Notes: generated from the letters alone by a model not told the origin. 64,000 bases of DNA from Phycomyces blakesleeanus NRRL 1555(-) (GCF_001638985.1 NW_017265136.1:1074726-1138725); one strand, 5' to 3'. Counted from the first letter of the stretch, positions 34,843 through 47,675 are shown. Numbers and translations are program-made.

Positions 34843-37355
34843 TTAAATTCTTTATATTCATTGTCTTGATTTACTTTACATAGTCGCTTTATTCTTGTGC
34901 CTGTAGTCTCATCTTGAAAGTGCTTCTTCTTCTTCTTCTTCTTCTTCTTCTTCTTCTTCTTCTTTATTTTATTCTTATTATTCTGTCGTACATTGTTTTT
35001 TCTTTTTCTTTTTCTTTTTCTTTTTCTTCTGTTTATTTTATTTTTTGTTGTTGTTGTAAATCAGTGTTAGTTCCATTTCAATCAAACAAATGCAAGGTCT
35101 TTGCAAGATGAATATTTATTTAACAAAAACAAAAAACAAAAACTCGGATGCTACTACAGAATTTTTTATTGTATTTTTTGAGCAAAAAAAAAGGGGCTTG
35201 ATGCTGAGGCTACTTTCTAAGAATACTCGAAAAATGAAATCTTTTTTCTTCTTATGTTTAGACACATAAGATTTTATTTAAATTGATCAAATTACATTTT
35301 CTCTTTATGCTTGAATATGTGACAATTGATCCCTGTGAAGGTATTTCACAATTGACAATGTATTTTGTGTGCTTAAAGTACAGATACCTCAGGATATCTA
35401 CAGAAAATACTATTATTGATATTCAACGGTTTTGATCTGTGTACTTACATGTGATATACAGTGATAAACTTGTTTGTGCTGTATATAAATATAAATAGTT
35501 TATGGACTTGAAAAGAATAAAATAAAATAAGGTTCTTCTTTCTCTTTCTATGCAAAATATGTATATGTTACCTAATGTCATCTGGTAAAGCAAAAGATTC
35601 TTTCTTGTTAAAACAAACGTTATAAATTTCTCACCTTTCATTTGTCAAATTCCAGATAACATTGGGACACATCAAAGTATCTACCAGTATAGTTTTCTTG
35701 GTATTATATGGTTGGACTGATAACAGGCAAATAATAATTATAGCAATAATAAGACTACAAACAACACACTATTTCCAAGCATTAGTTTTTTTCTTTTGTT
35801 GAGCTTTCCCAACAATACCCTACTGTCTTATGTAGATGGAATTAGGACATCTCTAAACCATTCACTGATAATATTTTGCCGCAATAATTTATTCAGATTA
35901 AAAATGCATTTTCATATTTGAAATTTGCGTTGTTAGCCTTCTAGTTATATTCCGTTAACCTGCCATTAGGCACACTGGGCATGCTTTGCAGGCAAGCAAT
36001 CTTTACTTACTAGAGATACAGATGCCAAGACACATTTGGTGATAAACTATTTCTGAACATAAGCCATGTAATCTTCAGTTCTCATTCTCCTCAATCCTCA
36101 ATCCTCTTTTTTTGTAACACCACGGCTCTTTCTTCTGTTTCCCAGGCATAAAGTCAATCTATCAATGCTTTGCATTGAAGCCAACCAACAAATACAAAAA
36201 AAAAAGATGTATTCCTAACCATAGAAATGCATTATTTTTTATGTTCATTTTTTTTCGCTTGTACTCGACACAAACTATATTGCTCTCCAATAAACAATAC
36301 CAATAAGAAGAAGTCAAAACATGTAAATTGGATATTCTGTAATACAAACATCAATAAAGCAATCAATCAATCAATCAAATAAATAATCAGGCTTCTCAAG
36401 ATGAGATATAATTACTTGTCTTGAACATTATTTTTAAATACTACTTGGAACTAAACAATAAACAGCTGGGAAGGTTGGTTTCCTAGGAGACAATCACTAC
36501 TTATATCAAGTTCCTCTCATACTTTTTTCTTTCTTTCTTTTATTTTAATATACAATTTTTTGAAGTTTTATTCAAAATTAAGCGATATAATTTCTGATTC
36601 CAATATTTGGGCTATCTTTCATTATTATGCTTTAAGATTTTTAATGGCTGTGGTGGTAATATATGTTGCGTGATTTTTTTAAATATTTATTTTACAAATG
36701 GAGGTTTGTCAAAAACAGAAACAAAAGCGTGGCTTTTGTGTATACTATGAGGGTATAACCAATAATTAGCAAATTGTTGGTTGATTGTGATTCCAAGGGC
36801 TTTGGCTAAACATACATAAGATGGAGAGCCGAATAGCTAATATTATAAATAAAAACATAGCCTCCTAAAGTCTAGAACTAATTTAATGTTAAATGATTCT
36901 CTTAAAGTAGCATACCCCAAAAAAAGCGAATGAATAAGTATCGTCCTCAAGGTTGCAGAAATATAAGTAATTTCAACAACTGGTTTGTACCAAGTTTTTT
37001 TTTCAGGCCTTTTAAACCAACCAATTTTATTATATTTTCTTACAGATTTATTGATCTAGTAGTATATAGTGCTATTTTGTGGCTCTATTTAATTTTTACT
37101 TATAGTAATAATAAAAATATCAATACTTCATTTGCCTTACTGGATAATCTGCACTTGTACAAAGAATGACACTCAACAACGACATTTTTTTTTACGTTTC
37201 AATTACGCAAAAAAGGTGTATTTCATATCGCCAAGTAAAGATATATGGAGAACCAACCAAAGTGCTACTATACACAAACTGATATTACCAGTTACCCGTC
37301 GCCCCCCCCCTTTTTTTTCTTTTTTTTTCTTTTTTTTTCTCAGCCTACAACTTCT
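34688..37355. other. Intergenic with strong simple repeats, no gene seen
   Basis: A 2.7-kb spacer between convergent genes. Directly after the Zn2Cys6 stop there is an uninterrupted run of about 21 C (34704-34724), then a TTA/ATT array (about 34797-34842), a TTC array (about 34922-34963) and TTTTTC repeats (34999-35030). No reading frame is supported beyond these low-complexity runs. Confidence 0.6.
34704..34724. repeat. Poly-C run after the Zn2Cys6 stop codon
   Basis: About 21 consecutive C residues in the presumed 3' UTR, about 17 bases after the stop codon, unusual in so AT-rich a spacer. Sequencing error in run length is likely. Confidence 0.85.
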
Positions 37356-37522
37356 TTAGGAAGATTCCTGTTTATACTTTTGCCATAACTCAAAGTCCTG
37401 CATATAGGCTTCTACGAGTTGTTTTTGGATCTATTATGCATAAAGCATCAATATATAAAATACTTGGCTCTCTCGCGTATTTTTTTTTTGTATCAAGGTA
37501 AAAAAAATCAAAAAAGAAGTGA

Positions 37523-37553
<31 letters not shown>

Positions 37554-38700
37554 AAGAGAGACAGACAGAGTCTGTGAAAGGTACCTGAGTGGGAGTTCTT
37601 TGTGTCAAGCTAACCCGGTAAGCCTTTGGTCTCCGCCTATAATCTCTATTTTCTGCAAACTGGGATGTGGATACTTCATTTGCCTGTACCTCTTTTTGGG
37701 CTATTGCATATAAACGAGAGGCAAATTAATTAATTAATTAAATGTGCTCAAAGACCTGTCAAATTCTTTTCGCGCCTTAAATACGGCTAATAATAAGAAT
37801 AAGAACAAGAATAATTCACAATCACCTTGGAGCTGTTTTGCTTTTTCAACTACTTGCTCGAATCCCGCTCGATCAAGGTCTAGGTGTTTCACCTGATTCC
37901 GTTGCCGAATCTCCTGGGCCTTTAGAACGCATTCGACATATTCTCGATCGCGTGCTTGAACGGACATCGGTGTTGGTTCCAAGGCTTCAAAGGCAGTCGG
38001 GGGCCGCGAACCTGACACAGGGAGAGGGTACACAGCATAACCGTTTCCGGCCGTATCCGAAAATTGTGTGTTCTTGTCAACGAAAGACACTACAAAAGGT
38101 GCCTTTTGGTAATAGAAGAGTGAGCTAGGAGGCTCCTATATACAAATAACACAACAGCCACAGGTTTCATCATATTAGTCCTTTGTCTTTTCCCCCTTTT
38201 TTTCCCATTTTTATTACTCTATCTATCTATCTATTTATTTATTTATTTATTTGCACTTCTTGTTTTCATATCTTTTTATTTTTATTATATATATATATAT
38301 ATACCGGCTCATTTGAGATGCCGCGTATGCCACGACTCTTCAAAAGACAAGAGCGACTGTGCGCTTTAAAGGAGGCTGCAGGGACACGGTGCCGACGGTT
38401 AAAGGGGCAGGTTTTGAGTTTTGCTTGTGTCTATCGAAACAAATAAACATAAGGAAAATAAATGGGATCTTTCTTTTAAGTCTTTTATAAATATTTTTAT
38501 ATTTATATATGCATTCTTTTGGTATTTTTTTTTGCAAGATGAATGCATTTTTTTTGTTGTTATGACCAAACCTCTTGCCATTGCTTAACATTCTCACGAT
38601 TCCAACCTAATGACCCAAGAATTTTGTCTAATGATTCGTCTTTTTTAAGAAATCTTTGTTTTGCATCTTCAAGTTGTTTTAATCGTTGTTCTCTGGACAT
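37356..38700 (-). CDS. SNRNP48: U11-48K-like minor spliceosome protein (SNRNP48 family)
   Basis: Predicted minus-strand exons 38572-38700, 38305-38430, 37826-38135, 37585-37700 and 37356-37430 give 251 residues with all phases consistent. The N-terminal helix (SLDKILGSLGWNRENVKQW) matches the LEEVTASLGW region of U11-48K. A CHHC zinc finger follows: Cys51, His57, His67 and Cys71 in TCPFNRRHRVPAASFKAHSR. SSLFYYQKAPFVVSFVDKNT fits the PEFFYENVKIPSITLNKDSQF segment, and ENRDYRRRPKAYRVS fits EVRDYKRRRQSYRAK. The C-terminal helix EAYMQDFELWQKY fits NVHMEELSNHWQ. U11-48K binds the 5' splice site of U12-type introns through its CHHC finger. The exon 1 donor (GAG|GTTTGG) is weak. Human U11-48K is longer (about 339 residues). 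Confidence 0.82.
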
Positions 38701-40342
38701 GTTGAGGAATGAATGACCAAAAAGACGCCTTCAATTGTATGGATTTACATTGACAGGTGACGTACTTTTTTTTTGACATTCCGCCTATTTAAACATTTGC
38801 TAGATCATCAAAGAAATGCGCCTCGTTTATGATCAAACGTTTGGTACCATATCAAGTGTTCAGGGCATTTCCTACTCGCCTACTCTCCTGCTCTCCTCCT
38901 GAAGGTTTATTTTGTCTATAAACTGTAGGAAGTCTGGAATGAATATTAGCGGAAAACACTAACCAGGCGAGCATGTAACACAGATAGTGAGATTCCAGTT
39001 ACACATTTAAAGAATTCTTTGTGGCCATGGAATAACTACCCTATTGTATAAAGGTTACGGTTGTCGTATATGTATATATACATAATTAGTACACTCTTAT
39101 TAGTATTACTATATAATTACTATATTATTTTTATTTTTATTTTAGATTTAACTAACAAAGTATAGTATACTTTTATATTTATATATTAAAGTTGTATAAA
39201 TGAGATTTATTGAAGAAGCTTAAATTTAAGCAGGTCCTTGTAACTTGTAACTTGTTTCTTGAAATCTCTTCTTATATGAGGATTATTATTACTATTAATA
39301 TTATTGGTAGATTAAATCATCCGGAAGAATGGCCAGGAAAAGAAAAATGGTCAGATTTAATAGTCAATTATTAAGTGAAAGGAAGTATGCCGATGTCTGA
39401 GTGTGGTCTGTCGGTCTTCAAGCTACTTTGTTGTTTCGTGTGCTCGAATATAGTAGGATTATTGGCTTGTATAACAGTCGTTATACGTTCAAATACCTTT
39501 GCGCCATTTGCATTTACCCAATGGCGGAGGGGATGTAATTCCACTTCACTTGAACCAGCCCATTTGACTGGACATTTATTTTGTGTGTGTGTGTGCGTAT
39601 TTGTGGCGAATACATGACACAGTATGTTTAGGATTCAAGTAAATTATAGGATTGAATGCGAATGTCATAGATTTGTATATATGCATGTATCTATCTTTGG
39701 TACCTATCCCGGTCTTTCTTAAATATAAAGGTATATAAAAACATTTATAGTACTTTAATAAGACTAAGAATATAGCGTGTGACGGTAAAGAGAAGTCCTG
39801 GAAGAAGTGTGCCACTGAAATTGTGTATCCATCCCTTCATCCTCAGAGGATTCTAAAAATACCTTTTACAAAGTGAATACACAAAAGAAGCTTTGTCCAA
39901 AAGCAAAGAAACTGCCGATTAGAGAGATGAAATTTGGTGGCGATGCAGATCGAGGTTTACTTTATCGCTTCTTTTGGAAGAATTGTACGCATCTACACCA
40001 AGCCAAAATGCCCAACCCGCTTCGGGGCGCTCGGGGATAGAGCAAAAAACTGGAGGGAAGCCCATTCAGGCTCAGAATATGGCGAATTGTAGAACCTTCG
40101 TTATTCGAATTGCTTGTACGAAAAATCTATTCAGGGCCATTTTTTTGGAAATCTGATAGCCGAGAACACAGCATGGATCACAAACAGTAAAGTTCTGTAT
40201 TATTTTGGACGACTCGACCAAAGACAAATAGACAGACCAATTGTATAAATACTCATTGTCTTTTCCCTCCAATTTTCCACCCCTCATCACAGCAAGTCTT
40301 TTTTCCGTTTATTTTCTTTAATAAATATAAACGTACTTAATC
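38701..40342. other. Divergent spacer upstream of the serine-rich protein gene
   Basis: A 1.6-kb AT-rich stretch between the divergent U11-48K-like and serine-rich protein genes. A plus-strand frame at 39375-39617 has no family resemblance and is treated as chance. The proximal part holds a likely core promoter for the downstream gene, listed separately. Confidence 0.5.
40236..40251 (+). promoter_or_regulatory. Likely CCAAT and TATA elements of the serine-rich gene
   Basis: ACCAAT at 40236-40241 is followed at once by TATAAATA at 40244-40251, about 92 bases before the start codon. The spacing fits a TATA-driven fungal promoter with a short 5' UTR, as expected for a strongly expressed secreted protein. 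This is read from the sequence only. Confidence 0.45.
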
Positions 40343-42859
40343 ATGAAGATTGCCCTCAGCTTGTCTTTCGTTGCATTTGCCACGGCCGCCTCTGCAGCCT
40401 TCATTCCTCGCCAGGAAGCAGAGTCGAGAGTTTATCCTGCTGATACTGATATTAGCCTTTTGGGCGGCAACTGGTACATCACTGCCCTCTCAAAGAACGT
40501 CTACAGCTCCACACACTCGGAACTCGATGCAAAGAACCTTGCTCTCAGCTGCCCTCAGACATACTTCAATGTCCCTACTTCTTCCCAGATTGAGGGCACT
40601 GGATCTAGCATTGTCAAGACCGTCGGCACTGGAAACATCTCTGGCGGAAACACCACCTCTTCTGAAATCTTTGTACTCCAACCTCCTAGCGACTATATTG
40701 ACACCGAAGACCACCAACTCTCTTTCTCCTTCTACTCATGTAAGAATTGCTATATAGCTTACTACTATATAGACTATGCTCTTAACTCATCACATTAATT
40801 TTCTTTAGCTCAATGGTTTATTGATGGTGCAAAGTGGAACAGTCTCACTGGCGAACAGGAACAGCAAGGCTCAGTTGCCGTTCCAGGTCTCAATGGCGTG
40901 TCAGGAAACGTCAACATCAAGTTAATCTCATCCCAGAACAACGCTGATTTCGACACCCTTTTCCTCTGGCTCGATCCCGTCTCCTCGACCATCTCTGACG
41001 TTCAGACCTCTACTTCAAGCTCGTCTTCTACCACTCCCGCTAAGAGACATACCCATACCAAGCGTTGCGGTCACCCTAAACCCCCTGTTCAGCCTCCTGT
41101 CGAGTCTGAATCATCTTCCAGCTGCTCTGGTGAGGACTGTGAAACCTCCAGCAGCAGCCCATCTGGCTCTACCTCCACTTGTACAAGCGCTGGTGGTGCC
41201 GGTTGCGAGTCATCTAGCCATGGACCATCTGGATCTACCTCCGCTTGCACTGGCTCTGGTGCTGGTGGTGCTGGATGTGAGACCTCTAGCCACGGATCTA
41301 GCTCTTCTACTGAGTCTGGCTCTTCCAGCCATGGTTCCAGCTCCTCTTCCACTGAGTCCGGTTCCACCGAGCACAGCTCCAGCTCTTCTTCTACTGAGTC
41401 TGGCTCTTCTAGCCATGGTTCCAGTTCCTCTTCCACTGAGTCCGGTTCCACCGAGCACAGCTCCAGCTCTTCTTCTACTGAACACAGCTCCGGTTCTTCT
41501 ACCACCGAGTCTGGTTCTACTGAGCACGGTTCCAGCTCCTCTACCACCGAGTCTGGTTCTACTGAGCACGGTTCCAGCTCTTCCACCACTGAGTCCGGCT
41601 CTACTGAACACGGTTCCAGCTCTTCTTCTACTGAGCACAGCTCTAGCTCCTCTACCACTGAGTCCGGTTCTTCTAGCCATGGTTCCAGCTCTTCCACCAC
41701 TGAGTCCGGCTCTTCTACCGAGTCCGGCTCTACTGAGCATGGTTCCAGCTCTTCTACCACAGAGTCTGGTTCTACCACTGAGTCTGGCTCAACTGAGCAT
41801 GGTTCCAGCTCTTCCACCACTGAGTCCGGTTCCACCACTGAGTCCGGCTCTTCTACCGAGTCCGGCTCTACTGAGCATGGTTCCAGCTCTTCTACCACAG
41901 AGTCTGGTTCTACCACTGAGTCTGGCTCAACTGAGCATGGTTCCAGCTCTTCCACCACTGAGTCCGGTTCCACCACTGAGTCCGGATCTACCGAACATGG
42001 CTCCAGCTCTGGTTCTACCGAGTCTTCCGGCTCCAGCTCTTCCACCACTGAGTCTGGCTCTTCCTCTGGCTCCTCTGAGTCCAGCTCCTCCACCACCGAG
42101 TCTGGATCTTCCTCTGGCTCCTCTGAGTCCAGCTCTTCTACCACTGAGTCCGGCTCTTCTACCACTGAGTCCGGCTCTTCTACCACTGAGTCCGGCTCTT
42201 CTACCACTGAGTCCGGCTCTTCTTCTGGTTCCTCTGAGTCTAGCTCTTCCACCACTGAGTCCGGCTCTTCCTCTGGTTCCTCTGAGTCTAGCTCTTCCAC
42301 CATTGAGTCCGGCTCTTCTTCTGGCTCCTCTGAGTCTAGCTCTTCCACCACTGAGTCCGGCTCTTCCTCTGGTTCCTCTGAGTCTAGCTCTTCCACCACT
42401 GAGTCCGGCTCTTCCTCTGGTTCCTCTGAGTCTAGCTCTTCCACCACTGAGTCCGGCTCTTCCTCTGGTTCCTCTGAGTCTAGCTCTTCCTCTGGCTCCA
42501 TCGAGTCCGGCTCTTCCACCACTGAGTCCGGCTCTTCCTCTGGTTCCTCCGAATCTAGCTCTTCCACCATTGAGTCCGGCTCTGCTTCTGGCTCGTCTGA
42601 GTCTAGCTCTACTGAATCTGGATCCAGCTCTACCTCTAGCTCTACTTCTAGCTCTTCCAGCTCCTCTTCTACTACCACTACAACCACTACCACAACTACC
42701 ACTTTCTCTTATACCCTGTACGCCGCCATCCTTACTCGCGGCTCTTCCATCGATGACGTTACCTTCAACAACATTTTGAGCGAAATTCCCCTCAAGGGTG
42801 TTGACTCTACTGTCTCTGCCGGCTGGTTCACTAGAATCGCTGACACTTGCAACGAGTAA
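40343..42859 (+). CDS. Secreted serine-rich repeat protein with a lipocalin-like N-terminal domain
   Basis: Predicted exons 40343-40739 and 40809-42859 give 815 residues. A signal peptide is clear (MKIALSLSFVAFATAASA). The mature N-terminal domain (about 20-210) has LLGGNWYITALSKNVYS followed by CPQTYFNV, which resembles the GxWY strand and first disulfide of lipocalins. A basic spacer with KRHTHTKR may be a processing site. Then comes a 500-residue Ser-rich array of ESGSTEH, STTESGSS and SSGSSESS units, a poly-Thr run, and a non-repetitive C-terminal domain of about 60 residues ending in CNE. There is no hydrophobic tail for a GPI anchor. The Ser/Thr array is likely heavily O-mannosylated, suggesting a wall or spore-surface stalk; this is inference. 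The lipocalin resemblance rests on a short motif. Confidence 0.8.
41285..42700 (+). repeat. Minisatellite coding for the Ser-rich array
   Basis: In-frame tandem units, roughly 24-45 nt (built on GAGTCCGGCTCTTC and GAGCATGGTTCCAGC), repeat for about 1.4 kb. Two sub-families are seen: STEHGSSS units in the first half and SGSSESSS units in the second. Some 120-nt blocks near 41730-41990 are nearly identical, pointing to recent unequal exchange. The array leaves long open frames in other frames, which are by-products. Confidence 0.9.
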
Positions 42860-44058
42860 ATAGTAATAACCATAGCAATAATAATAATTGTAATATTCTA
42901 GTCTTAGTTCTCTCTCAGTGTTACTACTATATATCTATCTGTATATCCAAATGCGCAGCCAATGTGCAAAACATTAGTATTTTTTCTTTTCTTCTTCTCA
43001 ATTCTTCTGCTTTGGTCTAAATTTACTATAGACAAAGCTTATTGTATGTATAATACCTTGAATAAAAATGTCATCATTTTTTTTCCTCATCACCAAAAAC
43101 AAAACAAATTTAACAATTCTCTCAAAGTATTGTTTGCTTATTTTATTTTCTGAAGATTTGTATATATATATATATATTATGTTTGAAATAATTTATATAT
43201 TTTGTATCCATGACATTGACTAATATTTTATTACTATTACGTTTGATATATTCCAAGTAGTAGCAGTTGGTTACAATTTATTTTGCTTACAATTCATTCC
43301 CATCCCTTTTGATCAAATAGACACACACAAACATATATATAATTTATCTTTTGCTTTACTTTGCATTCCAATTGTTCCACAAGTCAGGAACATGGGGCAT
43401 ATCATTGGCGCTCTATAAATGGAACCTAACTGGTACAAACATAACCTACCGGAATCTTTTTTTTTTTGAAATCTGAAAATTGTGGGGTGACTTGAATTAT
43501 CGATATATGTCTTTTTCCAAACCGGAAACTGTTTTAAGAAAAATGTTGGTTAAATAACTTCCTTATCTATTGTGACAAAAAATACAGAGCGTGGGGAAGA
43601 GGAACATTGCTCTTGCCTTTTTTAATTTATTATTTTTTAAATTACATGCGTTTTATATTACAAATTACTTCCTGTTAATACTTATTTCACAAAAAGAAAA
43701 GAAAAAGAATGACAAGAAGTTGAATGAGAAAAAGAGAGAAAGAAAGAAAAAGGGAGATAGGGAATGAAGAAATGAGAGGAGGAGGAGAAAAGTGAGATGA
43801 GATAAGAAAGTAAGAGAAAGAAGTTTTTTTTTGAGTTAAAGAAGTTCTCTGTAATGTTGAAAGAAAAAGAAGAAGAAGAAAGTTAAACACACACGAGAGG
43901 AATGATGGAAAGTCAAATTTTTGCTTTTCGATGTATAAATTCTTACAAGGGCGGAGGGGAGAGAGAGGAAGGAATGAGTAAATAAAGGAATGAAGTAGGA
44001 ATGAGCAGGATGAGGAGCAGTAGGAGGAGGAAGAATAAGAAGAAGATGATGAGATTGT
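42860..44058. other. Convergent 3' spacer, no gene seen
   Basis: AT-rich DNA between the convergent serine-rich and bZIP genes. The right end (about 43690-44050) is strongly purine-rich on the plus strand (GAAAG/AGGAG units) and is the presumed 3' UTR of the bZIP gene. No reading frame is supported. Confidence 0.5.
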
Positions 44059-45845
44059 CTAAAGTGTCCTTCTCCCCACAGATTCACCAAGACCACTAGT
44101 ATAGACATCATTTCCCATGATAGAAGGTATGAATGCTCTAGCGGGTGTTTCCATGGTGTAGTCAGATGAAGATAAGGTTTTTTCGGGTTGAATAGGGATC
44201 TGAGGTCTCTGGCGTGTTTGGAGTACAGCGAATAGATCGTCCAATACTCTGCCACTATTCGCATGGGTTACAAAATCTGGCTGGTCGTCTCCATTGGCAC
44301 CTGTAGACAGTGGATCTAACTCGTCTTCGAAGAATGGATCAAAGTCAAAGTCAAGCTCGAGGGTTTGTGAAGGATCGAATGCCCAAAAATCATGACCTGG
44401 TTGTACCATCTGCTGCGGATGTGACAAGGCGATAGGGTGTCCAAGTCCTTGTCGCATCGTATCACTCGAGTCCAATCCTGGGGTATTGTATATTGTTTTT
44501 TGGGTATCCCCTTGTTGTTGCTGTTGTTGCTTTTGTTGCTGTTGTTGTGCAGAAGAAGAAGCAGAAGCAGAAGAAGATGACGCAGAAGAAGAAGAAGAAT
44601 AACCAGGGTGAGAAAGAGTGATGGGATATGAGCGTAAAGGAATCGGGGAAGTTTGGGAGAATGGAGGTGTGTGAGGTGTGTGAGGTGTATGAGGTGTATG
44701 AGGTGTATGAGGCGTGTGGGGAGTGTGGGGAGAAGACAGATGATGGTTATGGTTCAAAGGTTCGATTTTCCTTCTCTTGGTTAATTCTTGGTCGTGTAAG
44801 GTAGGGTTTCCGATCGTGCACTGTCCTTCCTTTGACTGTCGTTCCGTTGGAGACATAAAGGTAGTTTGATTAGGAGCACGCAATGGGACAGGTAGAAATG
44901 AGCCTGCTCCTGATGTCGATGAACGTTTGAGATCCGGACGATTACTATTACTATTACTATTACTATTATTATCAACAGGAATATGGCCCAAGGATTTTTC
45001 GTCAGACGCAATTGATGATCGTTTAGATTTGGAAGGAATTATAATTGTGGTGGTGGTAGTCATAGTTCCCGGAGAATACGGTGTTTCCCCACACTCTTCG
45101 TTGTCTGAATTGTCCTGTGCGATTTCGGTAGATTGCTGAGTAAGTAGTTCGTTGTCATGGGAATCCTGCCCTGTCCGCGAATTCCCGGGCATTATTGTAC
45201 TCTGTGTATTAGATGCGGGGGATGGCATAGATTCGCCAGCTACCTCTGCCAATCGTCGTTCTAGATTGTTGACTGTTTCGCGAAGCCTTTTGTTTTCTTG
45301 TCGAAGTTGGTCCATTTCCTCCTTCCAATGTTCCATTTCGCCGGATCTCTTTTCGAGATCTTTTACATATTGCTCCCGTCGTTGTCGAAATGCTTTTTGA
45401 GCCGCTCTGTTCTGAGCCGCTCTTTTGGAAGGAATAACGGCTCGATTCATTTTAGATGATGGGAGAGGGGGGGTGTTGTAGACACGCGGGAGGGGGGGAT
45501 GCGCTTGGTGGGGGTTTGAGAGCGAAGACTCGGTGTGTCGAGGCATGATATAGTTACGAGACTCTGGTGAGGGCTGGTCTGTATTGATAGATAAGACATA
45601 TTGTACAAAAAAGCAAACAAACAAACAAACAAACAAACAAACAAAAGACAGGGAGAAAGGGACGAAGGAAGGGAGGAGGTCAATTGTTACTGCCTTTTAC
45701 CTTGCATCATTGGGTTTATCCAAGGTGTGCTTTCTACATGAATTTGGGAGGATCGCCTGCGGTCTAATGGGAATAATAAATAAGTCAGGATGAGTTGATT
45801 CTTGTTTAATTGAGACTCTAAAAAAAAGCTAATGTGGAATTGCTG

Positions 45846-45876
<31 letters not shown>

Positions 45877-46021
45877 TTGTGTGTGCATATGTATTTTTTT
45901 TTACCAAATGTATAATGAAAATGAATGGAGGGGTCTTTAAAGACTTACCCTGGGATGAGTTGTGTAATGAATCGATTGATTGAGATTGTGATGGTCTTGC
46001 TTGAAGAGGCATAGAGTACAT
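44059..46021 (-). CDS. Yap/Pap1-type bZIP transcription factor
   Basis: Predicted minus-strand exons 45949-46021, 45701-45763 and 44059-45578 give 551 residues with consistent phases. The basic region KRAAQNRAAQKAFRQRREQY (97-116) carries the NxxAQxxFR signature of the fungal Yap1/Pap1 family. A leucine zipper follows to about residue 150 (heptad positions in VKDLEKRSGEMEHWKEEM and beyond). The rest is disordered, with an HTPHTP repeat, Ser and Gln runs, and an acidic aromatic patch near the C-terminus (LELDFDFDPFFEDELDPL) that may be an activation domain. Yap1 proteins usually carry two cysteine-rich domains that sense oxidants; none is seen here, so redox control of the Yap1 kind is not supported. 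A Met at residue 57 is an alternative start if the two small upstream exons are not used. Confidence 0.85.
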
Positions 46022-46514
46022 TATCTAAACCCAAGGTGATCTATACCAGTGCAAGCCGTATTCTTTTGTGAATTTAGGACAGCACAAGAGAATCAAGCAA
46101 TGTGAAATTGGGTGATGATAAAGATAAAGGACAAAGGTTGAGATTATTAAGTAACAAGAAATATATATATAAATATAAATATAAAATATATATAAAAAAA
46201 TAAAAAGGAAGTACCCCACTGTTTTTTAACAATTTTAGACGATTATAGGACCGTCGCTTGACCCTTTTTGGGGGGTGCCTACAAAAAAATGTACTGAAAG
46301 AAAAACAAGTGCTATTGGACAAGCGCTGGCTGAAACTCGTTTCTTTTCTTTTTCTTTTTTTTTTGTCTTGTGATAAAGATGCGCCTGGTGAGTATCTGGC
46401 TGGCTAACCTGTTGGTTGACTGACTAACTGACTGACTGACTATCTGCCTTTATATGGCTGAATATCTTGGCTGGCTGTGTTTTTCTAATTGTCTGCATGT
46501 TTGCCTTTGTCCGC

Positions 46515-46557
<43 letters not shown>

Positions 46558-47044
46558 TCCTACCTACCTACTTACTTCTCTCCACCCCCCACACACACAC
46601 TTAAATTGGGTTGCTTTTATTTAACGCTTGAATAAAAGCAAGTCATAATATAAAAAAGATGAATTACAAAAATAAAGGTACTAGTTATTATGTATTTTAT
46701 ATGTGTATATATAAAAAATATAATATTTGACCTGGGAAAAAGATAAAAGACCAAAAAAAATTGGATTCAATTGAATATAAGAAATTACATTTATTCCTCG
46801 GAATTACACTTTAGTGATCTTGTACGGCCTTGATAACATAAGCAAATCCAAAGTCACTTTTTTTGTATTTCAGGACCAGTCAGCCCTTACCAGTTCTATT
46901 GGATTTTATTTTATTTTAGTTTTTTTTTTCTTATAAAGTCTAAAAGACCAACTAGCAAAAAAAAATATCAGATATATATATATATATATACGCACATTTA
47001 TCGCAGTTCTTTATTCATTAACCTCTTCTTCTTTTATCATTACA
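46022..47044. other. Divergent spacer between bZIP and galactokinase genes
   Basis: About 1 kb holding both 5' flanks. It contains a TTAC tetranucleotide array (about 46516-46556), GACT repeats near 46420-46440 and an AT run (46973-46990) about 55 bases before the galactokinase start, which may serve as a TATA region. No gene is seen. Confidence 0.5.
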
Positions 47045-47675
47045 ATGTCGGTTACTGTCCCTGTCTACGATACCCTCGAAAGCATCTATGACATTTCTTC
47101 TGTTGCAAAACAAGGGTAAGCAAAAATATCACAAGCTTCTTCTTTTTCCCTTCCTTCTTTTCTTTTCTTTTCTTCTTCTTTATCTTCCTTGTATACACTC
47201 ATACATTATTCTTGTTATGATTCTGTAATAACCTAAACTTCTCTCACTTTATTCTCCAGTGTTCGCTACAACCGACTAATCGACCAGTTTACCGAGACTT
47301 ATGGCCGTAAACCCGAATTCATCGTTCGCTCCCCGGGTCGTGTCAATCTCATTGGAGAACATATTGACTACTGTGGTTTTGGTGTACTCCCAATGGCCAT
47401 CGAACGTGATGTAGTCATCGTTGGCGCTACAACAGACGCAGATTCAAAGACCCGCCTTACCAATGCGGATCCCAAATACCCTCCCAGAGAGTTTGATTAT
47501 GAAGGAAAGGAAAAGGTGGTTACAATTGATGCCAGTGAGCTCGAATGGTCCAACTATTTCAAGTGTGGCTACAAGGTAAAGCAATATATCCATTTATCAA
47601 TTGCATTGAATCGCAATGGCTTGCATCTTGACAATTCAAAAGATATCCAAGGAGCTAATAGAAAAAAAAACAAGA

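Noticed and set aside
39375..39617. An 80-codon frame with several cysteines
   Set aside because: No homology recognised, and it is not supported by splice sites or a promoter.
41089..42702. A 537-codon open frame on the minus strand, and a 549-codon frame in another plus frame, across the serine-rich array
   Set aside because: Both are by-products of the tandem repeat; the encoded Asp/Glu/Pro and Leu/Pro strings have no domain, and only the serine-rich frame has a signal peptide and unique flanking domains.
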